From: an uncultured Myxococcales bacterium
GTDB taxonomy: Bacteria; Myxococcota_A; Polyangia; Polyangiales; Polyangiaceae
Length of the DNA: 50,564 nucleotides
Assembly: GCA_937902985.1 (NCBI GenBank)
Contig: CALFNG010000031.1
Span: 1-50,564, forward strand
Direction of reading: 5' to 3'
The notes beneath the pieces were generated by a model, which saw only the letters and a program-made list of their open reading frames with translations, made no database searches and had not been told where the DNA came from. Shown here piece after piece: positions 36,331-45,332 of this stretch (its first letter is position 1; every line of letters starts with the position of its first letter). Position numbers and translations under genes: made by a program.

Positions 36331-37188
36331 TTGGCATCGGATGTCGCCTCCGACGAGCCCGCGTCGGCCGCAACGGACGGCGAGCGCGCACCCGTCCGGG
36401 TGGCCTCCCCGCCGCCGATCGTCCTCTCGGCGCGCGGCCTGCGCGTCGCGCGCGGGGGCAAGGCCGTGCTCCGGGGCGTGGATCTCGAGGCGCGCGCCGG
36501 CGAAGTGCTCGGCGTGCTCGGCCCCTCGGGCGCGGGAAAGTCGACGCTGTTCCGGGCTCTCGTCGGAGAGGACCCTCCCGACGACGGAGTCGTCACCATC
36601 GGCGGGGAAGACGTGACCCGCTGGCCCTTGTGGAAGCGCGCCCGAGCGGGAGTCGGGTACGTGCCGCAAGGCCCCAGTGTGCTCTGGGATCTCACGGTCC
36701 GGCAGAACCTCGAGGCTTTCAGGCTCATCACGCGCGCGTCCCCCGAAGACCCCCGCGTCGCCGCGGCTAGGGTCGGACTCGACCACCGGCTCGACGTTCG
36801 CGCGGGCGAGCTCTCGTCGGGCGAGCGACGTAGGCTCGAGCTGGCTCGCGCCGTGACGCGCACACCGCGTGTTCTCGTGTGCGACGAGCCGTTCGCTGGC
36901 GTCGATCCGGTGGGGGCGGCGCAGCTGGGCGATCTGCTCGGGGGGCTCGCCCGGGCGGGCACCGCGGTCATTCTCGCCGACCACCACGTCGCGGAGGCGC
37001 TTCGCGTGTGCACCCACGCCGTCCTGATGCTCGACGGACTCGTCGCGGCCAGCGCCGCCTCGGCCGACTTTGCGAGCCACCCGCTGGTGCGTGGGCGCTA
37101 CCTGGGGACGTGGCAGCGTGACAGTTTGCCTGCAGGAGCGATGCCTTCGGACCCCCCTTCGAGCGGCAGCCAAAGGCTCGGACCGTAG
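36331..37188 (+). CDS. lptB: LptB-like ABC transporter ATPase
   Basis: ATP-hydrolysing subunit that powers lipopolysaccharide extraction. Motifs: Walker A LGPSGAGKSTLF, Q-loop YVPQGPSVLWDLTV, signature LSSGERRRLELARAV, Walker B VLVCDEPFAGVDP and switch His in ILADHHVAEAL. The DEPFAGVDP and ADHHV wording is typical of LptB. 285 residues, longer than usual (about 240) because of a 35-residue Ala/Pro-rich N-terminus from the TTG at 36331 and a Ser/Pro tail. A later start is possible. It sits between lptA and rpoN as in many proteobacteria. Confidence 0.87.
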   Translation: MASDVASDEPASAATDGERAPVRVASPPPIVLSARGLRVARGGKAVLRGVDLEARAGEVLGVLGPSGAGKSTLFRALVGEDPPDDGVVTIGGEDVTRWPLWKRARAGVGYVPQGPSVLWDLTVRQNLEAFRLITRASPEDPRVAAARVGLDHRLDVRAGELSSGERRRLELARAVTRTPRVLVCDEPFAGVDPVGAAQLGDLLGGLARAGTAVILADHHVAEALRVCTHAVLMLDGLVAASAASADFASHPLVRGRYLGTWQRDSLPAGAMPSDPPSSGSQRLGP

Positions 37189-37396
37189 CATCCTTACGGC
37201 GCGCGGTTCCCTATAAAAAAAGCTCAATTGAACTAAATTCAGCCGCTGGCACGAAAGTCGCTTTAATTCGCTGTGAGCAGGCTGCCACTCTGGCTCCCCA
37301 GTGTTAGTTGTTATGAAGCTGGTGAGGCAGCTGGCGGGGCAGCCGATGCCGCCTCCTCACCGGCGCGCGGGCCGCGCCCCCCAACTCGAGAACGCG
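37189..37396 (+). promoter_or_regulatory. AT-rich leader of rpoN with candidate sigma-54 promoter
   Basis: CTGGCACGAAAGTCGCT at 37246-37262 matches the sigma-54 consensus YTGGCACGRNNNTTGCW at every position but one (TCGC for TTGC), with GG and GC 10 bases apart. An unusually AT-rich stretch (37210-37245) with the palindrome TCAATTGA lies just upstream and could hold activator or IHF sites. Transcription would begin near 37273, about 125 bases before the rpoN start. Confidence 0.5.
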
Positions 37397-38911
37397 ATGG
37401 AGATAAAGCAGCAGCTCAAGCTCAGTCAGCAGCTCGTCATGACGCCGCAGCTGCAGCAGGCGATCCGCCTCCTTCAGCTCTCACGCCTCGAGCTCATCGA
37501 CGAGATCCGGAAGGAGCTCGATGCCAACCCCGTGCTGGCCGACGAGGAGATCGACCCCAGGGCCCGCTCCAACGGCGACGCGAAGAACGGCGAGCTGCTC
37601 CACGAGCCCCCTGCCCCTGACTCGCCGGCCATGGCCTCCGAGAAGCTCCAGGTCGCCGACCTCGAGAAGCGCTCCGAAGACAAGAGGGTTCAAGAGATCG
37701 ACTGGGAGCAGTTCCTCGAGAACCGGACCCTCCAGCAGCCCCTTCCCAGCAACCGGGGGGGCTACGACGAGCTCCCCCCGATCGAACAGAACCTCACGAA
37801 GAGCGCCTCGCTGGTCGATCACCTGCGCTGGCAAATGCAGCTCAGCGACTTCACCGACGAAGAGAAGCAGTTCGCGGAGCTCGTGCTCGGAAACCTCGAC
37901 GAGAACGGGTTTCTCGACCTGAAGGGAATGGACCGTGAGAACGGCGAGAAGACCCCCGACCTGACCATAGAGGACCTCGCCCGCGAAGTGCCCATCGACC
38001 CCGAGGACGCGGAGTGCGTCTTGAGGGAAATGCAGGAGTGGGACCCCGTGGGCGTCTGCTCGCGGTCCCTTCAAGAGTGCCTGCACGTCCAGGCCGAGTG
38101 CTTCGGCTACGACGACCTCGAAGTTCAGATGATCGACAAGCATCTGAGCAACCTCGAGAAGCACAACTACCAGGCGATCGCGCGCGACATGAAGGTGACG
38201 GTCGAAGAGGTCTACGAGGCGGTCAAGCAGATCCAGAAGCTCGAGAGCCGTCCCGCCCGCAACTTCACCGACACCGACGACAAGACCATCGCGATCACGC
38301 CGGACGTTTACGTCATCAAGGACAGCGACAAGTTCGTCGTCACCGACAACGACCGCGGCGTCCAGCGCCTCTACATCAACGAGTCGTTGACCAAGCAGCT
38401 GCTCAAGGACCCCCAGGCCAAGGAGTTCATCGGCGAGAAGCTCCGGAATGCGCAGTGGCTGATTCGAGCCATCGAGCAGCGCCGGAAGACGATCATTCGC
38501 GTCACCGAGTGCATCGTCGACAAGCAGCGCGACTTCTTCGAGAAGGGCGTCGCGCACCTGAAGCCGATGATCCTCCGAGACGTGGCCGAGTCCGTCGGGA
38601 TGCACGAATCGACCATCAGCCGCGTCACGACGAACAAGTACGTGCACACGCCGCAGGGGCTCTTCGAGCTCAAATACTTCTTCAACTCGTCGATCCGCCG
38701 CATGGCGGACGAAGACATCGCGAGCGAGAGCGTCAAGCAGGCGATCAAGAAGATCATCGACGAGGAAGACAAATCGAACCCGCTGTCTGACCAGCAAATC
38801 GTCGAGCTCCTCGCCAAGCGCGACGGCATCCAAATCGCGCGAAGGACCGTTGCCAAGTATCGAGAGATGCTCGGCATTCTGTCGTCGAGTAAGCGCAAGA
38901 AGCTCTTCTAG
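37397..38911 (+). CDS. rpoN: RNA polymerase sigma-54 factor
   Basis: Alternative sigma factor requiring enhancer-binding activators. The start at ATG 37397 gives the canonical region I opening MEIKQQLKLSQQLVMTPQLQ; upstream in-frame sequence is not conserved. Region I is Gln/Leu-rich; region II is acidic (residues 50-110). The core-binding and HTH domain includes LRDVAESVGMHESTISRVTTNKYVHTPQG. The RpoN box ARRTVAKYREMLGI is at the C-terminus. 504 residues, normal length. Between lptB and hpf, the conserved locus order. A sigma-54-like promoter in its own leader suggests autoregulation. Confidence 0.97.
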   Translation: MEIKQQLKLSQQLVMTPQLQQAIRLLQLSRLELIDEIRKELDANPVLADEEIDPRARSNGDAKNGELLHEPPAPDSPAMASEKLQVADLEKRSEDKRVQEIDWEQFLENRTLQQPLPSNRGGYDELPPIEQNLTKSASLVDHLRWQMQLSDFTDEEKQFAELVLGNLDENGFLDLKGMDRENGEKTPDLTIEDLAREVPIDPEDAECVLREMQEWDPVGVCSRSLQECLHVQAECFGYDDLEVQMIDKHLSNLEKHNYQAIARDMKVTVEEVYEAVKQIQKLESRPARNFTDTDDKTIAITPDVYVIKDSDKFVVTDNDRGVQRLYINESLTKQLLKDPQAKEFIGEKLRNAQWLIRAIEQRRKTIIRVTECIVDKQRDFFEKGVAHLKPMILRDVAESVGMHESTISRVTTNKYVHTPQGLFELKYFFNSSIRRMADEDIASESVKQAIKKIIDEEDKSNPLSDQQIVELLAKRDGIQIARRTVAKYREMLGILSSSKRKKLF

Positions 38912-39233
38912 TCGAGCGGCTCACGCGGCGAGCGCGAGAGATTCGCCGCCTCCCTATCCCTCTTCGCACAGCGTGTAGCGAGCGCCAGCAGACCGAACCG
39001 TGGGTTCGCGTAGGTTGAAGCGCCGCGTCGAAGACCGAAGGCCGGCAGGGCTTATGCAGGCGCTCATATCCCGGTGAAAAGGCCGTTATTGTTACGTGTC
39101 TCCCGCGAGGCCAAGTGTTACGCTTTCAGCATGGCGCAGGGAAGATTGCGCGTCGCTTGTCGGTAGGAGCTTCCGAGCCTCGCAAACGCTCTCGAGCCAA
39201 CGCCGCCAAGCGCGGCGTGAGGAGCAAGCCCTG
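38912..39233. other. Non-coding region between rpoN and hpf
   Basis: 322 bases without a convincing gene. Near the rpoN end GCGGCGA (from about 38926) can pair with TCGCCGC to form a weak hairpin. Around 39085-39115 two GTTACG-containing direct repeats flank an AT-richer patch that could hold the hpf promoter, but no hexamers are clear. A GGAG ribosome site lies about 11 bases before the hpf start. Confidence 0.5.
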
Positions 39234-39578
39234 ATGAACATCTCGATCACGTTTCGCCACATGGACGCGACCGATGCGGTCAAGATCTATGCGACTGAGA
39301 AGATTGCGAAGCTGCAACGCTTCCTCCGTGGACCGATGAAGGGACAGGTCACGCTCAGTTGTGAGAAAGAGCGCGTGCACAAGGTCGAGGTCGACGTTCA
39401 CGCCGGCCACGATCACTTCCACGCGCACGAGGCGAGCGAAGACATGTACGCCTCGATCGACAAGGTGGTCGACAAGATCGAGCGGCAGATTCTCTCCGCG
39501 AAGGAGAGCATCAAGACGCGCAAGAAGGGCGCCGACCGGGCCTCGGCCCATCTCCCGAGCGAAGCCGTCAAAGGGTAG
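39234..39578 (+). CDS. hpf: Ribosome hibernation promoting factor (short form)
   Basis: Binds the 30S decoding region in slow growth and promotes 100S dimers or inactive 70S. 114 residues, the short HPF/YfiA type: MNISITFRHMDATDAVKIYATEKIAKLQRFL, then the strand VDVHAGHDHFHAHEASEDMYASIDKVVDKIERQI. No long C-terminal dimerisation domain; the Lys/Ser/Ala tail of about 20 residues is disordered. ATG at 39234 follows GAGGAG. The position after rpoN is the conserved one in proteobacteria. Confidence 0.95.
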   Translation: MNISITFRHMDATDAVKIYATEKIAKLQRFLRGPMKGQVTLSCEKERVHKVEVDVHAGHDHFHAHEASEDMYASIDKVVDKIERQILSAKESIKTRKKGADRASAHLPSEAVKG

Positions 39579-39667
39579 CCCCCCGGGGAAAGTATCTGTC
39601 CGGAAAGTCCGCAGGATCCGTGCGACGGGGCCCGATCTCGATCTAGAGTCTGGCCCCGAGCATCCAA

Positions 39668-40129
39668 ATGCGACTCACGGACCTTCTCACGCCCGAGCGC
39701 GTAGCGATCCATCACGATCATCTGGACAAGGCCGGGGTCATCAAATCCCTCGGGCAGATGCTCGCCAAGGGCACGCGCGTCAACGGCGCCGAGATCGAGC
39801 GCGTGCTCATGGAGCGCGAGCAGCTCCAGTCGACGGGGATCGGCGAGGGAGTCGCCATTCCTCACGGCGCGCTCGTTCAGCTCGACACCCAGCACGCGGG
39901 CCTCCTCGTCGTGCCCGAGGGAGTCGACTTCGCCGCCATCGACGGCCAGGCCGTCTACATCGTCTTCGCCGTCATCGGGCCCAAGCGGGCGACCGGCGAG
40001 CACCTCAAGACCCTCGCCCGGGTCTCGAGGCTGCTCCGCAATCGCACGTTCCGCGAACGCCTGATCGCCTCCGAGAGCGCCACCGCCGCCCACGGCCTCA
40101 TCGCCGCGGAGGAGGGGGACCGCCCGTGA
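39668..40129 (+). CDS. ptsN: Nitrogen-type PTS IIA protein
   Basis: Regulatory EIIA-Ntr, phosphorylated on His66 in GVAIPHG by HPr. 153 residues with the mannitol/fructose IIA fold: GVIKSLGQMLA, REQLQSTGIGEGVAIPHG, VYIVFAVIGPKRATGEHLKTLARVSRLL. No membrane permease partner occurs here, so it probably signals rather than transports. Between hpf and hprK in the conserved rpoN-linked order. Confidence 0.95.
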   Translation: MRLTDLLTPERVAIHHDHLDKAGVIKSLGQMLAKGTRVNGAEIERVLMEREQLQSTGIGEGVAIPHGALVQLDTQHAGLLVVPEGVDFAAIDGQAVYIVFAVIGPKRATGEHLKTLARVSRLLRNRTFRERLIASESATAAHGLIAAEEGDRP

Positions 40130-40148
40130 AGCCGCGGGGGGGCACGCG

Positions 40149-41410
<1,262 letters not shown>

Positions 41411-41414
<4 letters not shown>

Positions 41415-42448
41415 ACGCGCCGACCGTCGTCGTCGTCAGCGGCCTCTCGGGGGCCGGCAAGTCCCAGGCGCTGCACGCCCTCGAGGACCTCGGGTTCTTC
41501 TGCGTCGACAACCTGCCGACGCTGCTCGCGCCCCAGGCCGTGGAGCTGTGCGAGCGCGGCGAGATGACGCGCCTCGCGCTCGGCATCGACGTCCGCGTCC
41601 GCGCCTTCCTCGGCGAGGTGGGCAGCGTGCTCGAGCTGCTCGAAGCGGGCGGCCAGCGCGACCTCCACGTGCTCTTCCTCGACGCGAGCGACGAGACGCT
41701 CCTTCACCGGTTCAGCGAGACGCGGCGGCCGCACCCGCTGGCCGCCGAGAGCGGCGTCAGCGGGTCCGAGGGCGCCCTGGCGGTGCTCGACGGCGTGCGC
41801 GTCGAACGCGAACGCCTGGCCCCGCTTCGCGCCCGGGCGACGCGCGTCATCGACACGACGAACATGAGCGTGCACGAGCTCCGCCGCGTGCTCGTCGCGC
41901 ATTTCGGCCCGGCATCGCGCGGAGCGCCGGGCATGGTGACCCGCTTCGTGTCGTTCGGGTTCAAGTTCGGAACGCCGGTCGACGCCGACGTCGTGCTCGA
42001 CGTGCGCTTCCTCGACAATCCGTATTTCGTGCCCGGGTTGAGGCCGCTGACCGGCCTCGACGCGCCGGTCGTCCACTACGTGCTCGGGTCGGTCGAGACG
42101 CAGGAGTTCTTGCGCCACGCGCGCGGACTCCTCGAATATGTCCTTCCGCGCTACGAGCGCGAAGGAAAGAGCTACTTGACCATCGCAATCGGCTGCACGG
42201 GCGGCAGGCACCGCTCGGTGGCGATCGCCGAGGCGCTCGCGAAGGACCTCGCGAACGCGGCCGGCGCGTCGATCGGGGTGCTTCACCGCGACGTGCACCG
42301 GGGGCAGCTCGCGCCCACGGCCTCCCCCTCCGAGCGCAGGCCGTCGACGCCGGGGGCCGACGACGACAATTCGAACGTGCTCGAGCTCAAGGGAATGATC
42401 GCACCACCGCCGCCGGCCTCGTCGACGCCGCGCGAGGAGAAGTCATGA
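41411..42448 (+). CDS. rapZ: RapZ/YvcJ-family nucleotide-binding protein
   Basis: P-loop ATP/GTP-binding protein; in E. coli RapZ controls glmS through RNA decay, in Bacillus YvcJ has other roles. Walker A VSGLSGAGKSQALHAL at residues 6-21, FFCVDNLPTLL, RRPHPLA, and the C-terminal hallmark FVSFGFKFGTPVDADVVLDVRFLDNPYF and IGCTGGRHRSVAIAEAL. 345 residues, about 55 longer than typical, with a Pro/Ser/Asp-rich tail. GTG start overlapping hprK stop as GTGA; its own stop overlaps HPr as ATGA. Confidence 0.94.
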
Positions 42449-42720
42449 GTGAGGTGACTGCACGTTTCAAGATCATCAACCAGCTCGGCCTCCACGCGCG
42501 CGCCGCAACCAAGCTCGTGCAGCTCGCGTCGAAGTTCCCATGCGAGGTCGAGGTCTCACGCGAGGACCAGAGCGCGAACGGCAAGAGCGTGATGGGCGTG
42601 CTCCTGCTCTGCGGCTCCAAGGGCACCGTCATCGAAGTGCGGGCCAAGGGGGAGCGCGCCGAGGAGTGCGTCGCAGCGATTGGTCAGCTCATCGCCGACA
42701 AGTTCGGGGAGGGTCGATGA
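42445..42720 (+). CDS. ptsH: Phosphocarrier protein HPr
   Basis: 91 residues. His17 in GLHARAATKLV receives phosphate from Enzyme I. Ser48 in GKSVMGVLLL aligns with the HprK-phosphorylated serine, so both regulatory sites are present, in agreement with the neighbouring kinase. ATG overlaps the rapZ stop, and its stop overlaps the ATG of Enzyme I, indicating translational coupling across three genes. Confidence 0.95.
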   Translation: MSEVTARFKIINQLGLHARAATKLVQLASKFPCEVEVSREDQSANGKSVMGVLLLCGSKGTVIEVRAKGERAEECVAAIGQLIADKFGEGR

Positions 42721-44624
42721 ACGACGACGACCCTCCCCCGCCGACCATGTCCGGAGTCGCGGTCACGTTGGCGCCGCCCAGCGACACCTGCCTGCCGCGC
42801 GGGATCGTCCTGAAGGGCATCCCCGGGAGCCCGGGCGTCGTCGTGGGCCTGGCCCTCGTGGTGGGCGACACGCGCACCGCGTACGGGCGGCGCCACGTCC
42901 CGAGCGCGCAGATCGAGGCCGAAGTCGAGCGGCTGCACCGCGCCGTCGAAGACGCCAAGCGCAACCTCCGCGAAGTGAGCGCGCGCATCCCGGCTGGCCC
43001 GCTCGAGACAAACGCGATCCTCGACGCTTACCTGATGATGGTCGGCGACCCGATGCTCCTCGAGCGCGTCGTCAGGAAGATCCGTGACGAGAAGAAGTGC
43101 GCCGAGTGGGCGGTCGCGCAGGCGAGCGACGAGATCGCCAAGCTCTTCGCACCGGCCGACAGCAACGAGCGCGACGCCTACATCGCCGAGCGCGGCCACG
43201 ACATCGAGTTCGTTTGCGACCGGCTCCTCCGCGAGCTGACCGGCGACATGAAGCAGATCGTCCCGCGCCTCGACCAGCCGGTCGTCATCATCGGCCGCGA
43301 TCTGTCGCCCGCCGACACGGCCGGCATGGTGCGCGAGCCGGTCATCGCGTTCATCACGGAGATCGGCACGCGCACGAGCCACACAGCGATCATGGCGCGC
43401 GCCCTGGAGATCCCCGCCGTGGTCGGCGTGGCCGACGCGCTCTCGCTCGTTCGCACCGGAGACACGCTCATCGTCGACGGGCTGCGCGGCGAGGTCGTGG
43501 TCAACCCGAACGCGGCCACCATCGAAGAGGCGCGGAGCCGGGGCGCGAAGCACCTGGCGTTCGCGCGCGGGCTCCTCACCGCCCGCAACCAGCCCTGCGT
43601 CACCCGCGACGGCGAACCCGTGAGCCTGAAGGCGAATGTCGAGCTGCCCGCCGAGGCCATTCTCGCGCTCGACCACGGCGCCGAGGGCATCGGTCTCTAC
43701 CGCACGGAGTTCATTTACATCGATCGGCGCACGATGCCGACCGAAGATGAGCAATACGAGCTCTATCGCGCCGTCGTCGAAGCGGTGGCGCCGCGTCCGG
43801 TCACGCTGCGCACGTTCGACATCGGCGGCGACAAGTTCGCGTCGAGCTTCCAGCTCCCCGCCGAGATGAACCCGGCGCTCGGTCTCCGCGCAGTCCGGCT
43901 CGCGCTCTCGCGACCCGACGTGTTCCTCGTGCAGCTGAGGGCGATGGTCCGGGCGAGCGTCCACGGCGACCTTCGCATCATGGTGCCCATGGTCGCAAGC
44001 GTGCAGGAGCTCCGCGAGGTCCGCCGCCTGCTCGGGCGGGCGATGAGCGAGGTCGACAACGCCGGCCACGGCCGAGCAAAACACATCCCCCTGGGCATGA
44101 TGATTGAGGTCCCGAGCGCCGTCGTGATGGCCGACGTGCTCGCGCGCGAGGCCGAGTTCTTCAGCATCGGGACCAACGATCTCATTCAATACACGCTGGC
44201 CATCGACCGAGGGAACCGGTCGCTTGCGCACCTGGCGTCGGCTTTTCACCCCGCCATCCTCCGGATGATCCGGCAGGTCACGCGCGCGGCCGCGGCGCAC
44301 GCCGTTCCCGTCGCCCTCTGCGGCGCGATGGCGAGCGATCCGCTCGCGGCGGTGTTGCTCGTCGGCCTCGGGTTGCGCGAGCTCTCGATGGAGGCCGCGG
44401 CCATCCCCGAGATCAAGGAGGCGATCCGGCGCGTGGCGACCGCCGACTGCGAGCGCGCCGCCGAGGCCGCGCTGTCGCTCGATACCGCCGAGGCGGTCGA
44501 AGAGCTCATCGCCGGCACCTTCGCGCCGGCGCTCTTCGATCTGCTGACCGGCTCCGAAGACGGGTCGTACGCCGAGGAGCCCGTCACGTCTCCCGACGCG
44601 CTGCGGACCCTGCCGGAACCCTAG
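42717..44624 (+). CDS. ptsI: PTS Enzyme I (phosphoenolpyruvate-protein phosphotransferase)
   Basis: Transfers phosphate from phosphoenolpyruvate to HPr. Active-site His222 in GTRTSHTAIMAR; PEP-binding barrel motifs GAEGIGLYRTEFIYI, EMNPALGLRAVRLAL, IPLGMMIEVPSAV, FFSIGTNDLIQYTLAIDR and CGAMASDP. 635 residues, slightly longer than usual owing to a 25-residue Pro-rich N-terminus and a C-terminal tail. No GAF domain, so it is the sugar-type Enzyme I rather than PtsP. With no sugar permease in view it probably feeds the IIA-Ntr/HprK regulatory loop. Confidence 0.96.
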   Translation: MNDDDPPPPTMSGVAVTLAPPSDTCLPRGIVLKGIPGSPGVVVGLALVVGDTRTAYGRRHVPSAQIEAEVERLHRAVEDAKRNLREVSARIPAGPLETNAILDAYLMMVGDPMLLERVVRKIRDEKKCAEWAVAQASDEIAKLFAPADSNERDAYIAERGHDIEFVCDRLLRELTGDMKQIVPRLDQPVVIIGRDLSPADTAGMVREPVIAFITEIGTRTSHTAIMARALEIPAVVGVADALSLVRTGDTLIVDGLRGEVVVNPNAATIEEARSRGAKHLAFARGLLTARNQPCVTRDGEPVSLKANVELPAEAILALDHGAEGIGLYRTEFIYIDRRTMPTEDEQYELYRAVVEAVAPRPVTLRTFDIGGDKFASSFQLPAEMNPALGLRAVRLALSRPDVFLVQLRAMVRASVHGDLRIMVPMVASVQELREVRRLLGRAMSEVDNAGHGRAKHIPLGMMIEVPSAVVMADVLAREAEFFSIGTNDLIQYTLAIDRGNRSLAHLASAFHPAILRMIRQVTRAAAAHAVPVALCGAMASDPLAAVLLVGLGLRELSMEAAAIPEIKEAIRRVATADCERAAEAALSLDTAEAVEELIAGTFAPALFDLLTGSEDGSYAEEPVTSPDALRTLPEP

Positions 44625-44657
44625 CTCAAGCGACATCGCGTCCGGCCGAGGCCGCGA

Positions 44658-44685
44658 TTGACGGGGCGTCGCCGCTGCCTATACT
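44658..44685 (+). promoter_or_regulatory. Promoter of rpsO
   Basis: TTGACG (44658-44663) and TATACT (44680-44685), each one base from consensus, are 16 bases apart. The rpsO start is about 160 bases downstream, leaving a leader long enough for S15 autoregulation. The strongest housekeeping-type promoter seen in the window. Confidence 0.6.
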
Positions 44686-44846
44686 GCGCGCCTTCTTCAA
44701 CCCCGGGGCCCGATCCGGCGCCTGCGTTTCACTCTCCCCTGCTCGATTCCTTCGCGCAGGGTGCAGGAACGCTGAACCGAGCCCGACACGGCGAGCCCGT
44801 CCCTACCGTCCCCAGACACGCTGGCCGGCCCGCCCGAGAGCGATCC

Positions 44847-45116
44847 ATGACCCTGAACGCCGACAAGAAGTTCGAAGTCGTCTCCAAGTTCCGCACGCAC
44901 GATCACGATACCGGGTCCCCCGAGGTCCAGATCGCGCTGCTGACGGAGCGCATCACGTACCTGACCGAGCACTTCAAGACGCACGTGAAGGACCACCACT
45001 CGCGCCGGGGCCTCTTGCGCCTGGTCTCGAAGCGGCGCCGTCTACTCGATTATCTGAAGCGAACGAGCCTCGAGCGTTACCGCAAGGTCGTCGCCGCGCT
45101 CAATCTGCGCAAGTAA
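44847..45116 (+). CDS. rpsO: 30S ribosomal protein S15
   Basis: Primary 16S rRNA-binding protein. 89 residues, standard length. Family motifs: [55 protein letters not shown] at 44847 gives the canonical four-helix protein. It precedes pnp, the conserved rpsO-pnp pair, with hairpins in the gap. Confidence 0.97.
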   Translation: MTLNADKKFEVVSKFRTHDHDTGSPEVQIALLTERITYLTEHFKTHVKDHHSRRGLLRLVSKRRRLLDYLKRTSLERYRKVVAALNLRK

Positions 45117-45209
45117 GCGACCCCTTGGCGGAGCCTGCCGATCAACGGTAGGCTTCGCGCCGGAAACTCATATCGGGTCCACCGGGCACGACCTTTTGCT
45201 CTTCGATTC

Positions 45210-45251
45210 GCGCGCGCGAGCGCCCCTTCACTTGCGGGCGCTGGCGCGCGC
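45210..45251 (+). promoter_or_regulatory. Long hairpin in the pnp leader
   Basis: Arms 45210-45225 and 45236-45251 pair at 15 of 16 positions around a 10-base loop (CTTCACTTGC). No T-tract follows. The location, about 80 bases before pnp and after rpsO, resembles the RNase III-processed leader stem that mediates PNPase autocontrol in E. coli. A weaker hairpin at about 45131-45155 (AGCCTGCCG/CGGTAGGCT) lies just after rpsO. Confidence 0.55.
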
Positions 45252-45332
45252 GAACCGAGGATCAAAGGCGCACGGTGTGCCCGCGTAGCTGCTGCACGCA
45301 CGCGGCGAAGCGCCCAGGAGCGCTGACACACC

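Noticed and set aside
39125-39160. Sigma-54 promoter TGGCGC...TTGCGC before hpf
   Set aside because: The spacing between GG and GC is 13, not 10.
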